Shown here: positions 36,381 through 48,900 of the stretch, in pieces
Layout of the letters: every line of letters starts with the position of its first letter
Numbering within the stretch: position 1 is the stretch's first letter
Assembly: GCF_949628265.1 (NCBI RefSeq)
Contig: NC_088788.1
Span: 7,068,001-7,132,000, forward strand
Origin: Cloeon dipterum
Lineage: Eukaryota; Arthropoda; Insecta; Ephemeroptera; Baetidae
Direction: 5' to 3'
DNA: 64,000 nt
Notes under the pieces: generated by a model
What the model was told of the DNA's origin: nothing
Database searches by the model: none
The model's input: only the letters and a program-made list of their open reading frames with translations
Program-made: the position numbers and the translations under genes

Positions 36381-36452
36381 TGATAACATACTACCTGAAA
36401 GTGAGTTTGCCTCTCATTTGGTTTCATTCACGCTTCACTTCACAATATTCAG
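36381..36452 (+). pseudogene. Receptor transmembrane exon relic next to the cyclase
   Basis: Last recognisable start of an array unit. The acceptor reads TTTGCCAAG (last G shifted) and the body diverges (LKVSLPLIWFHSRFT) before GTTGGT. No further receptor exons follow, and the adenylyl cyclase 3' end begins about 500 bp later. Confidence 0.5.
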
Positions 36453-36976
36453 GTTGGTATATTTCTTGAGTCGAAATAAAAATTTGCTTAAAGTTTAATG
36501 ACAGATGTGCAGCAGGCTTCTCTGCTTCTCTGCTCACAATCAGCACATAGAGCATCTAAATTTAAATTCAGTCTCATCTAAATCATTTTAAATGGGAGAA
36601 TTTTAATATTTATCTTCGTCTAATTGTTAAAAATCTTTTAGCAATTCAGCTTTTTAAAAAAAAAATATAATTGCAGAACAAAGTATTAACGAAAATGTTT
36701 ATTGTTAACTAACAAATCGGGACAAATGCATGAAATGCTTAAAGACCGTTTCATTCGGTTGCACAGCTCTTTGAATCGACGGGATAAACAATAATAATTC
36801 TCACTGTTTTAAAATAAAATTATTATTTTCATTTAAAACTAGATTTTATTGTTAACATAAATAATCCGTACCAATTAAAAAATAGTGGCCAAGTATGTCT
36901 TCGGGAGTGTACACTCAAAATAAATGCAGTGCGCGATTCTTTGTCTCGCAATCGCACAGTTCAGACAGTTCACAGT

Positions 36977-39900
36977 TCACAGGGCGGTCTCTTCGAATTC
37001 ACTATCGTCCGTGTCGATGGATTCGTCGAGCTTGAATTTTCGCTTTCGCGGCACAGTTTCCTGCGGAATCAGATGCAGGTCTTCGCCGACCGAGACAAAG
37101 TAGGTCTGCACCTCGCCCTTGCCCTTCACGAAGGTCATGCCGCGCGGCTCGCACTTCACGCCCTGAGACTCCAGCAGCTTTGCAGTCTTTTCCAACACCT
37201 GAAATGCAATCTTTATTTAATAAATTGATTTAAAACTGGATGTTATTGGTTAAAAAAATGCAGATTTTTTATACACAGAAATAATTGGCCTTTTTAAAAA
37301 TCTATCTCTCTAAAAAGTAGATTTTTTAGGATTTTAAAATGTTCAGCCCTGAAACTGACCTGGATTTTCCCCGGTATTCCGGTGGAGTCCATTCTGGATG
37401 CCATATTGACGGTGTCGCCCCAGATGTCGTAGAGGGGCTTCTTCTCACCCACCACCCCCGCCATCACCCTTCCGTGGCAGATGCCTAAAGGAGAAAAAAA
37501 ATTTAATCTCAACATTATTCCAGTAATTTTTAATTTAAATAAATTAAACGAAATATTCAATTTAAATTGAACTGACCAACTCTGAGATTGAAGGTCTGGA
37601 AGGCGTCTTTGTTGAGCGCCTTGAGCACGGCCATCATGCGCGTGGCGAACTTGGCCAGCACGACCGTGTGGTCCGTGTTTTGCTGCACGGAGCCCTGCGA
37701 CGACGACGACGACCGCGACGACTCGTGCGACGCGGCCGAGTCTCTTCGGCCCGGCTCCAAGCCGCACGCCGCCATGTACGTGTAGCCGGCCACCTTGATC
37801 TTCTCTACGCGGTGAAACTCGTTGTCGAACAACAACTGCAAAAATATATCACGCGTGTTAAAATAATAATAAATGTTTTTCTATTTTGTAATATTTCTTA
37901 ATTAATTTATTTACTTAATTTGGTTTACTCTCGAGGACATTAATAGACAAAAATATACTTTTCTAGTTTATTTATATTTTTTCACGATTTAAATGGTACA
38001 TTGTTACGACTTAGAGCGATCATAGAAATAATAATATTATATGCTGTATCCGTCAATTCAATTTTTTTAACTTAAATAATTTGTAAAATGTCTCTTTCGG
38101 ATTTTTTGGAATTTATACGTTTTGCTATACTCCAATAAATGTTTTCTACAGTTCAAAAGAAATTTCATAGATTTTTTTACTTATAATAATTTACAAAAAA
38201 ATTGGTATTAAATAAAGTTTAACTGTTTTCGATTTTCCATTTTATTTTTCAATTCTAAATTAAATAAAAACGAAATTGTGTTTCAAACCTTGTCAAAGTC
38301 TGTGATGATCTCGTTGAGGAGCTTGAGTCCGCCGAGGCCGTCGTCCTGGAGGCCGTCCTCCTCGGCGCCGGCTTCGTCGTCGTGCAGTGAGTAGCCGGCC
38401 AGCGAAGCGAACATGACGGACACGTACTCGTACTCCTCGTGGAAGAGCTCGTCGTGCGGCCGGTTCATGTCCAGATACACTTCGGCTAGACGTTTTTAAT
38501 TTTTGCCAAAATTAATCATCGCAAGCATAAAAAGCGGCTAATTGTTTTACTGCGTGGAAATTAATATAAAATTTGTGCAGAAAATAAAATCATAGAGGCA
38601 AGACTGTTTTTTTTTGTGTATACTGACCAACGTGGTTGGGAAGGATGTTTCGCAGCAACATTTTGTTGACCGTGCGCGTGGTGCTGGCCTCCTCCTGCTC
38701 GGCCATCAGCTGCCGCTTCCAGATGAAGTCGAGCCGGTTCATGTAGTCCGCCTGCCGATCGATGAAGTGCACGCAAATCGCCAGGAAGGATACCAGCATT
38801 AGGTGCGACCAGCGGGCGTCCAGCCCTGGATTTGTTCCTACTCCACTCTGATTCAGAAATAAAAATAAATTAATAAATCAAAACTGTATTTATTAGCTCA
38901 ACAATTTTCAAAAGATTTTTAGTTAAAGACCGTCTTTGACGACGTTACTGAGCACACCAAACGATTCTTGAGGGTTGAATTAGGTAAAATAAATGTTTTT
39001 TCCGACCTAAAGTCCAGCGCAACGTGCATAGCACAAGTAGAATTTTTCCCGCCAAAACATTATGAACGTAAAAGCGCGAGGACTGCGCATGCGTCAGAGC
39101 CGGTTTAAGCACTTGCAGAGAGACCGCCTGTACGAATGACTTGTTTGTCAGATCCAGCCAGCTCTGACGCATGCGCAGTTCTCGCATAAAGATTCATATT
39201 GTTTTGGCGGGAAAAAAGTTCTTGTGCTATACGCACGTCACGCTGGACTTTTTGGTCAGAAAAAACATCCACAATACCTAATTCGACCCTCAAGAATCGA
39301 CTGGTGTGCTCAGAAACTTCGTTAAAAACGGTCTTTAATTGATAGGCATCCCGACAATTAAAAAAATTAGATTCTAGAGGGAACCGAAAATTTTAGAGTC
39401 GATTTTAATCGGAAGCGAAACAGTCCTTGTTCCATCATGTAACCAAACAGTTCCACGATGGAACCGAAATTCGGTCCATTTTCGCGAGACCAACCGTTTC
39501 GCTTCTTTTTTCTGATAACTCATATTACGGTGTTAAATAATTACCGAAAAGAGATCTGCGTTGGCCGTCCACACAAACCACGCGTAAACACCGAGGAGGA
39601 TGAGGTTGGTCACCAGTTTCAGCACAAAATGCGTCTTCAGGAAAACCATGGCGCACAAAATTGCCATGCTGCATGCTTCCGTCACGTGCTGCAACAAATT
39701 AGTTCAATAAAATTGACGTAAAATATAAAAAAATTAATTTACATTTTCAAAAATTTCTGATTTAGTCGAAATTACTCTCTTATCTCGCAACTACTAAAGT
39801 AAAGAAGTTTTTATTATTCTCTCCCATATTTTACAGCCTTAAAAACCTCTCCAGCCAAAATTGAGGAAAATATTAGAAAAAATATCAAATTTGTTTGGAT

Positions 39901-42900
39901 TAAATTCTAGTATGAAACCTACCCATGGAGTTTCACAGTTGCCGTGGATTTTCGTGTACGCGAATTTAGCTGTCCCGTTGGAGTTACTTTCACTCTCCTC
40001 GCACGAGACCTGCAACAATCAAAATAATTTTTATTTTTTTTTTTTGTTCAAATAATTAGTTTAATTTTAAAAACATTTCGTTTCAAGACGTCACGCGTAC
40101 CACAGTATTTGAGAAGGCGCAGACGGCGATGACGAAGGTGACAGCGAGGTAGAGGAAGCTCCTCAGGGACACGCTCTGCGCGATCTTCTGGGCCCAAAGG
40201 TAGAGGGCCAGCGCGACGCCGTTCTCGGGCGGTGGAGTGCGGTCCAGCTCGTTGTGCGGGTCGCGGTAGTGGTGGTAAATGTAGCAGGCCCACGCCGACG
40301 GCGCCAGCACCAGCAGAAACGCACATCCGAGAATGTACACGATCCACGACACTAAAGGAGTACTGAAAATTGCAGTTTTTTTAAATGTAAATCAATAATT
40401 GAATATAAATTAACAAATTAATAGGTAATTTATCTCGTTTTAGCCTTATAAAAATATATCAAAAGTCGAATTAAAAATGGAAGTGAATAAAATAATTTAT
40501 TTTGATCGTAATAAAATTTTATGTTTTTATTTGTGTTAATTTTTTATTTACAAAAAAGCAATTTCAGTTCTCTATTTAAACGAGTACGTTATTTTAAGGT
40601 GTATTATCGTTCTTAAAAGAAAGGGAAACTACAAATAAAAATTAACGACTCTTATAAAATTTAATTAAAAAAGCTTTAATTTATTTAATACAATATTTAA
40701 AAATAACGTATTTTAAAACAATTTTATTTTTTTACCGAAATGATACGGCTTCTTTCTAACACAGGTTTTTCAATTTCTCAGTAAAATGAAAGTTAAAAAA
40801 TTAACTTAAATAATGAATTAGAGTTGTTAAAAGTGTCGGGCAAATAATTTTAAAAACGTACCTTGGAATTGCTAAAACTTGGAGGCCAATCATGAAGATG
40901 AGAATGACAAGAGAGCAGCTAAGGTAGAATTTGAACAGCGGGTCGGCCTGCTTGAAAAATGGAATTTCCCACTTGATATTCTCGAATTTCAAAAGCAGCG
41001 GGTGGATCTTCTCGCCTCGGAGCCACTGACTGAAAACGGAATTTGTTTCAGGACAGGAATTCGAAATTAAGAGTTTTTCCTTTACAGCGGGACTAGAAAT
41101 TATTATTGGGGAAAATTATTTTTAATTTTAATTAATATGGTTTTTACAAACAGAATTGCTACTAGTGTTCCTATAATAAAATTTACTTTCAATAAATCTT
41201 CTAAAATAATAAATTTGATCAGCTTTATATTCTTTTATTAAATTGAATAATAAAAAGTATAAATAAGTGAAGCGTAAATGGCATCTTATTTTTCTTGGAT
41301 GAAACTAAATTTTAAAAATAGGATAAAATAAAAAAATCAGCAACATTTTACATTTATTTTTAAAAAATTTCTTAAATAAGTAATCCTAAAAACAGGATGA
41401 AAATAAAAATAAAACCACGTTATTAATGTTGATGTTGCGGTTTAAAAATAAATTAAATTTCCTCGAATCTCGAGGAGGCAGACTTGAGGATGTATAAATA
41501 AAATATACTCACTCGACTTTGCGCAGTGGCATCTTGTCGATGGCGTCGGCCATGTGCTTGTCTGTTCGCTTCAACATTTGCTGGTAAACATACAAATTGC
41601 TGTCCATAAAAACGGTGCGGCGTCGCACCGGCGAGGAGTTGCCGTTGACGTAGTCGCTGCCGCCGGTCGAGCGCCGCATCTGACTGCGCGAGTTGGACAG
41701 GCGCGGCACCAACAGACTTCCCGACTGTAAAAAAACATTGTGATTCCTCAATAAAGGTTGTAAAAAGATTGGTGTAAAAGAGCGTCAATGGATGAGATCA
41801 TGTGTGTTCAAGAATTAACAGCTTCATTCATGAAAGGAGGGGTTTTCCTGTTTGAAAGATGAATTTTTTCCGTTTTTATATCGTCACTAGATATACCAAA
41901 ATATTTTTAAATTACAAGAAAATAATAAAATTAATTTAATTTGGATGGTGGAAACTGCCGAGTAAAAAAGAAGGCCAAATTTTTCAACCTTAGAACGTAG
42001 ATAAAAGCAACATCATTGAAAATATTTTTAAAAACTTGATTCTTAAAATAAATTCTCATTCTCCTAACGCCAAAAATTAGCAGATTTTAATTTCGGCTCT
42101 ACTGCAGCCTCAGAACTAGAGGGAAATTTTAATTTTTGAAGCAAAACCAATCTAATTAAACTTTAAAAACACTGTTTAATTTGTTTTAATCACAACTCAG
42201 AATAATAAACAAAAAAACATTATTTTTATACGGCTAGATCGTCTTTTAGATTTAAAATTTTTAACGTAATTATTTTGAATTATTTTACGAAATTTTAATA
42301 AAAATAAATATACACCAAAAGCAAAAAGGTTTTCATTTCCAGTTATTTGAAGTGTTTAAATTTAAAATTGAAATAAAACCCCATTATCTTTATGACAATC
42401 GTGTAAAATCTTTCATTTCTCCACACACCCTACTAGTGTTAAGTTGATCTATTGGCAAACAAAATAATCATTCGCAATCAAATATTTAGTGAGGAAAATC
42501 CGCGACTTTGAAAAGAAAAAATCAGCTGTTTTTGCGAGAGTTTGCAAGTTGATTATTTACAGGAATTAACTTTTAATCAGCTTATTATTTATAGCTCTCG
42601 TCATTCAGCGCCTTGAAACTCGCTTCTCTCTCTCTTTAATCTCGAGGAGGACTAACCCACTTGCAGGCAGATCGATAATTACGGGCGAGAGGAGAAATAA
42701 CAATTGCTAACCTTATACTGATCGTGCATCTTGTTTATCAGCAGGCTCGTCCTTCGACTCTGGTGCTGTTGTCGGATGAACGCGCGCTCCTGGTGCATTT
42801 CCACGATCTGTGCAAATATTTGAAGAGTTTAGTATACCACACAGGTATAATCTCGCAGGCGAATCACTAACCTTCTCCGGCGGACAGATCAAATGCGTCC

Positions 42901-45900
42901 GAATGTTGTACTTGGCGAGCAGCGGGTCTTTCTGTTCGCCGTGGCCCGGCTCGTATTGATACTCGTCGCCCAAATGCCGCCTCGTCTGCTCCGTAATGTG
43001 CACCATACTGGAAAATAGAGGGAAAATAATTAGATTTAATTTTTAATCGGTTTAAATTTAAAAAAAAAACTTAGAAACCACACAGACACCCCCTTGCAAA
43101 GCTGGAGTTGTGACTGAAACGCATCTAGTGGATAGAAGAGAAGGTAAATTATCATAATTAATTAAAAGAAGTTTAAAAAAATCACTTCCAGTCCAAGATA
43201 GGGGGTCATGTGTGAGGTTTTTTATTTAAAATAGGAATAATTTCAGTAATTTCCACTGTAAAGCTTAGTTATGACGTCGTAAATACTGTTCAAATTGTAA
43301 ACTAGCTATTTTTTATAGAAACAACCACACTGTTGCCCCCTTGAAAACCTGGAGTTGCGACTTAAACGCATCTGGAGGCACGGAGAACAACAGAAATTGG
43401 CTTTTAATTAATCAGCATTTAAGAGGGTTTGAAAGATTTGAAAATTTTAAAGGACCCTCCAGTAACGGAAAGGGGGTCAAGTGTGGAGACTTTTCAGAAT
43501 TTCCACGGAGTTTCATAAAATAGAGTTTTTGGACTAGATTTTAATTTTTTTGGCGCTAAAAAATCAAAACGAAGGAAATTTGCCATAAACTCTTTCACTC
43601 TTTGGTCTCCAGAGGCGCTTAAATCAAGACTCCAGTACTTGAAGGGGGATTAAATGTGGGAATGAGAGCAAAATTGACACTCTCCTCCAGAATTACAATT
43701 TTTTTTCTCGTTATTTATAAACTGTGAGCTAGGAGATGAAAAAGGGCCTCTTTGAGTTTATCGATTTTCCAATAAAGCGGATTTTATGTGCTCGGGGAAA
43801 TTAGGCCGAAGCGAAGTGTCAACAAAGCGACGAGCATTACCCTGGTTTTCCTGATTGCTCCATGCGGTTGGCGATGATGACGTCCTTGGACCACACGTCG
43901 AACTGCCACTTGCACACGCCCAGCAGGCCGCTGAGGATGTTGCCGGAATGTATGCCGATTCGCATGTCTATGTTGAGGCGACGGTCCTCTCTTGAATAGT
44001 AACACGTGTACATTAACAAAACTGGATGAAAATTGAGCAATAATAATAATTGTCTAAATCGGAGAGTTAAAAAAAATATATTTTAGATGAAAGTTAAATT
44101 AATTCTTTTAACAAGAAATAGGTTTAATTTTTCAGCTCTTACTCCAGCGTTTTTATTTAAAGTTTAGGAAATAATGTCAAAAACTTAGTTATTTATGTGA
44201 AGAGCAAGAAAATAATGATATTTTATTTCCAGTAATTTATATTAAATTTAGGAGCTTTTCTCACCTGACTTCTCTGATGATAGCGATCATGTCGAGCCCG
44301 AGTTCAACGCAGCTTTTGGCGTGCTGCGGATTGGGCGTCGGCACGCCAGCGACGCAGTAATAGCAGTCACCAAGGAACTTAATTCTCAAGACATTATGCT
44401 CCTGCAAAATTTTAATAATCAACATCACGGCACATTATGTCAATTCAATAATCCTACCATTTATTTTAAATAAATCATTCCTATAGATAATTAATTTAAT
44501 TACAGAAACACAAACCAGTTTCATTAAGTGAGGTATCTTTTTAAATTTTTTTTTAGGTCTCCTTGGCATTTTTTATGTTCAAAATTGTTAAATTTTTCAA
44601 CTTTATAAGAATTTATTTTTAAAGAAAAAAAGAAAAATAACATCATTAACAAAATATACTAAAAATATAAATTTAAAATTATTTTTGCGTAACACACCTC
44701 TGACGCTTCGTCGAACCGTCCAAAAAGCTCATTGAGCGTCTCGACCAGCTTGTTGACCGGCAGGGTGACCGTCAGCTTCGCGAACTCGACCACGTCCGCG
44801 TACAGTATGCTCACATTCTCGTGTTTCTGCACGTACAGTTGGCTGCAAATAAATCAGTCAATCATTCTCGAAAATGAAGCAAAACCACCGTTGCAGCAGC
44901 AGCAGCAGCAGGTGAGTGCGTTTGGCCGCCCGCGAACGCGAACGATCAATGGGGCCGAAATTGTTATTCAACGTACTACACGCAGACAGACGCACGCACC
45001 ATGTGACGAAACGGCAGTCCAGGCCGTTTTTCGCAGACCCGGACTGACAGTTAATGATTTTTTGAAAGTTTTTCTTTGAAAGTTAATTTTAAAATTTGAA
45101 ATTTATTTTTATTGATCAGATGAATGAGACTTTTTGGTCTGTTTAAAATTATGTCTTATACAGTGAAGCTAGAAATTTAAAATTTAAAATTAAAATTCAA
45201 AGAAATTTTAATTTAAAACAAGGGCAATAACAAAATTAAATATAGTCATCATTTTTTAAGATTGAATACAGTATCGCTATTTAATAAAAATATTAAAGCA
45301 AAATTATTTCACTCTTATTAAAAAAGATAAATAAAAATATTCCCCTAACTTCGATCTTGAAAAAAAAATTAATGCAAAATCAGGAGGCAGTCCGTGCCTG
45401 TCGCGCTTTTCGCATGCACTCGTCGTCACTCACTTGAAAGGCTTTTTCCTCAGGGGCGTGTTTCTGTAGGTCTGCAGTTGCTGGAATATGCTGCGAATGT
45501 CATCCTTGACCTGCGTGGCGATGTGCCTGGGCAGAATACTCAACATGAGCTGCTCCTGCAACCGCACAAATACACGCATTAAGTTTTTAATAATTATATA
45601 TGTCACCAAGGCTGTGAGCACAAACCTCCTGCTCCTTCTCGTAGTTGAGTTTGTAGGTGGACTCCATGCAGGCCCGCCGGTCCAGGAAGGTCCGCCGCAG
45701 AATCACTTCGCTGACGAGACGGAAGTACATGCCCAGACAATTCACAGCCAGCAGAAACAACGCTTCGCCAAAAATCTGTAGAAAATTACATGTTGCAGCA
45801 AATTAATTGGTGGGAAAATTTAATTTTTCTCTGCTTATTTCAGTTTTTGTATGTTAAAATTTTCAAAATTAGTAGGAAATGATTTTTAAACCCCTTCAAT

Positions 45901-48900
45901 TCCGAACTCAAATTATTTGACCCATCAGAGTTCAAATTTTGCTTTGAGTATTTTTCATGGAATAAGAAAATTGTGTTTTTGGAACATTTTGCATGCCAAA
46001 CTTAATTATTTAGACGGTTTTAGACGGATTTCAGTTGGTTTTAGATGATTTTGGCTAATTTAGATGGTTTTAGAAGTGTGGTTTAAATAGCTTAAAATTG
46101 CTTGATTCGTGCTCATTTGATAGTCCCGCTATGATCTGAAGCTTAGAAAAAAATAGTCAATCGTCTAAAATTCACAGACCTAATTGTGAAAATAAAATAT
46201 TGGTTAACGTGTTTGTTTGTTATGTGATTAGCACAACTGATAAAGAGCAAGTAGAAATTGAAAAAACGGGGGAAAATAAAATTTTGTGTGCTTGTTTGTC
46301 ACTTCAATAGCACCTCCGGCGTAAGTTTAATCTCTGTATTTACCTAGAATATTATTTTACGACTCGAGATGTTGCTGAAAGGAACCGTCAATTAACAAAA
46401 AAATATTCTTATCCTTATTTTCTTAAAAACTCCCGGAAACGAATGATTGCAATAATTTTCCTATACTTTTTATTGCTCGTGATTCACTATCAGAGATGGA
46501 CTTGGATAAAGGTCTAGGTTAAAAAACTTAATTCCAAACCAAATAATAACTCTTAGATAAAGTAGTTTCAAGTTCAACTGCCTATTATATCGATGATGAG
46601 TTGTAAAAATGCTGAAAAAACTCAGTTTTTTCAAGATCATAAAGCACTAAACTCTAACGATGTAGGCATTATCATCAAAGCTTGGCTAATATTTGGCTTT
46701 GAGAAGTTTTTGCTGCTGCTTCGTCACGTTCTTTTTAATAGAAAACTGCCATTTCAGCAGTAAAAAGGCAATTATTATCTTTTATGGCATTTTAAAGTGA
46801 GACAGACCTCTTGAAGAGTTCTTTCGGTTCACTTCTCGATAAAAAAAGGGTTCGACAAGATACGAAAAATCAGTTTAATCTTATACTATTTAATCTGTAA
46901 AATTAGCTTTTCATTACAGAGGGTGGAATTTTTTTAGATTACAAAAATTATAAAAAAAAAATAAAAAATAGTCCACTGACAATGCGAGTGACATAATTCC
47001 AACAGTCGTGCTTGTCTCTAATCAACGAATGATAATATACCTAATAAGCACTTTCGCACTTGACGTTTGGTGCCGGCTGATTTTTAGGTGATTAAAAGCC
47101 GGCCGGAGTGGCGAAATGGGTAGTGGCGTCGGAAAAATCGCGAAAAGAGGCTCTGGGACCGATCTCAGGGTGGGGTACCCTGAAAATGGTCGTCAGGGTA
47201 GTTCAGGTGGTAGGGCTTGTCAAGACGATTCGTTTGAGACTTCGTGACTTAAAATCCATCAATTCGTCGAATTTTAACAAAAATAAAATAAATATCGCCT
47301 GTGCGCATTGTGTACCAAATTCAGAAAATCGTAAAAAATGAATTTTAATTTTTCTATGGGCGCGACAAAGCTCAAAATCAATCTCCTGACGTGTTTCGGA
47401 TCTGCGTGTGCGGTGGATTAGCAAATATTACAATCTGGGTCCCCGTGCGGGAAATATGGCGAATTTTCCATTTTCTTGTTTTTCTTATAGGGAAAGGGCA
47501 AAAAAACACGTTTTCTGAACTTTAAAGTGAAATGGTTTCTAGGATTTTGATTGGATCGGGTCGTGATTGGTCTCAAAGGATTTCCAGATAAATTGCACAA
47601 CTATTTTCAGTGGGGTTGGTCGAATTTTTGCCCCAATCGCGAGGTATAAACTGTCGCTTTCAATTTTAAGGTTCTCAGGGAGCAAATTTTGACCTTTGGG
47701 ACTTTGAGAGCCAATATCTCGGGCCCTGATTATCCTAGTTCGATTTTCTGCAATTCATTAGATGCAAATTATTGATTTCTTTCAGATTCTCAGAGTTTTA
47801 TTCTTAAATATGATCGCACGACCCGCAAGGGGGGCCCTAAAACTCGAAATTAATGTAAAAAACACGTTTTTCGGACTTTGAAAATTAATAACTTGGGCTG
47901 TATGGTTTTGATTTTGCTAAACCAAAAATGAAATTGAATCCTATTAAATTCCGCGTCGAACGGTGTATAACTCAACCCGATTTGAGCCCCGTGGGCCGGT
48001 CAAAAGTTGAAAAATCGGAAAAAATCATCGTTTTCCTTTTTGTTTTTAATTTTTTTGCTGGGCCCCTATGGGACCAAATTGGCCGTAATTTTCCCGCTTC
48101 GATTCGTCTTGAAGAGAGCTGCCAATTGCGTGTTTTTTTATAGAAATTCGGTTCCATCGATTTTCGGGGGTGAAAAAGGCGATCTTTCAACCCCCGTTAA
48201 AACTTCCGCTTTCGGTTGCGAGCAAAAGGTGACTTGCCTTTGTTTTCAATTGGGGTGCCAAACGGCACGCGCATTAGTATAGGGTTGAATTTAATCATAC
48301 ATAAAAAATAGAGGGAGAGAAAATAAAAAAGAAATGAATGTTTCATCCCCCTTACCTTCGCAAGGAAGCGTTGGTCTTGTTGGTCGTGCGTGACGACGGC
48401 GAGGCAGGCGACGTGAGCGGCGGTGGCGACTAGTCCGAGGCCGACGGCCACCGAGCTGCTGGGCGTCGGCAGGAAGATGTAAGCGGCGAGCACGGTGTGC
48501 GCACCGTACAGCGGCCGCAGGTGCATGCCTTGGCCGTGGAAGTGGTAAGCGACGGGCCCGAGGTCGGCGGCCAGCAGCACGGCCAGCACGGCCGCCGAGA
48601 TGAAGAGCGGCCGCCACGGCGAGCTGCCCCGCGTCGGCATCAGACGCTCCGTGCAAGCCAGGAACAGCACCGGAAAGCACAACAACAGCAGCGCCGAGTA
48701 GCACGCCAGGTCCACCATGTCCGCTTTCTGACAAGTCAAATTTGAAAATGGAAATAATGACGTTATTATTCATTCTTTGAAAAACATCCTGGTAATTGTT
48801 AATTTTATTTTTAATTTAATTTTCCCCGGTACAAACTACTTAAACTACTTATTTGATTTGGGGAAACGCCAGGAAAATTCTTGTTGCTAATCCATGAAAT

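Larger units (their letters stand above)
1..36976. repeat. Degenerate tandem array of receptor-pseudogene plus pseudoprotease units
   Basis: The same order of sequence blocks recurs: a receptor transmembrane exon after TTTGCCAG (1, 8862, 13399, 21295, 36381), receptor 3' exons, a block with the motif LTLPPST (about 3440, 15170, 22060), a minus-strand six-exon pseudoprotease gene, then a block containing MTEQASPSASKKSKC. Unit starts are about 8.9, 4.5, 7.9 and 15 kb apart. Size differences come from transposon insertions, deletions and, in the last interval, a truncated pseudoprotease copy and a piece of adenylyl cyclase. The array ends against the 3' end of the cyclase gene. Observation: block order and similarity. 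Inference: unequal crossing-over followed by decay. Confidence 0.8.

Noticed and set aside
37294..37767. 157-codon minus frame over cyclase exons r-s
   Set aside because: Reads through the intron between 37484 and 37577; splicing gives the conserved cyclase sequence instead.
40048..40347. Arg/Pro-rich frame antisense-like to cyclase exon m
   Set aside because: Another frame of the same exon; the real frame gives transmembrane segments 8-9.
48291..48773. Arg/His/Ala-rich 160-codon minus frame
   Set aside because: An out-of-frame shadow of cyclase exon c (48356-48727), whose true frame encodes membrane segments.
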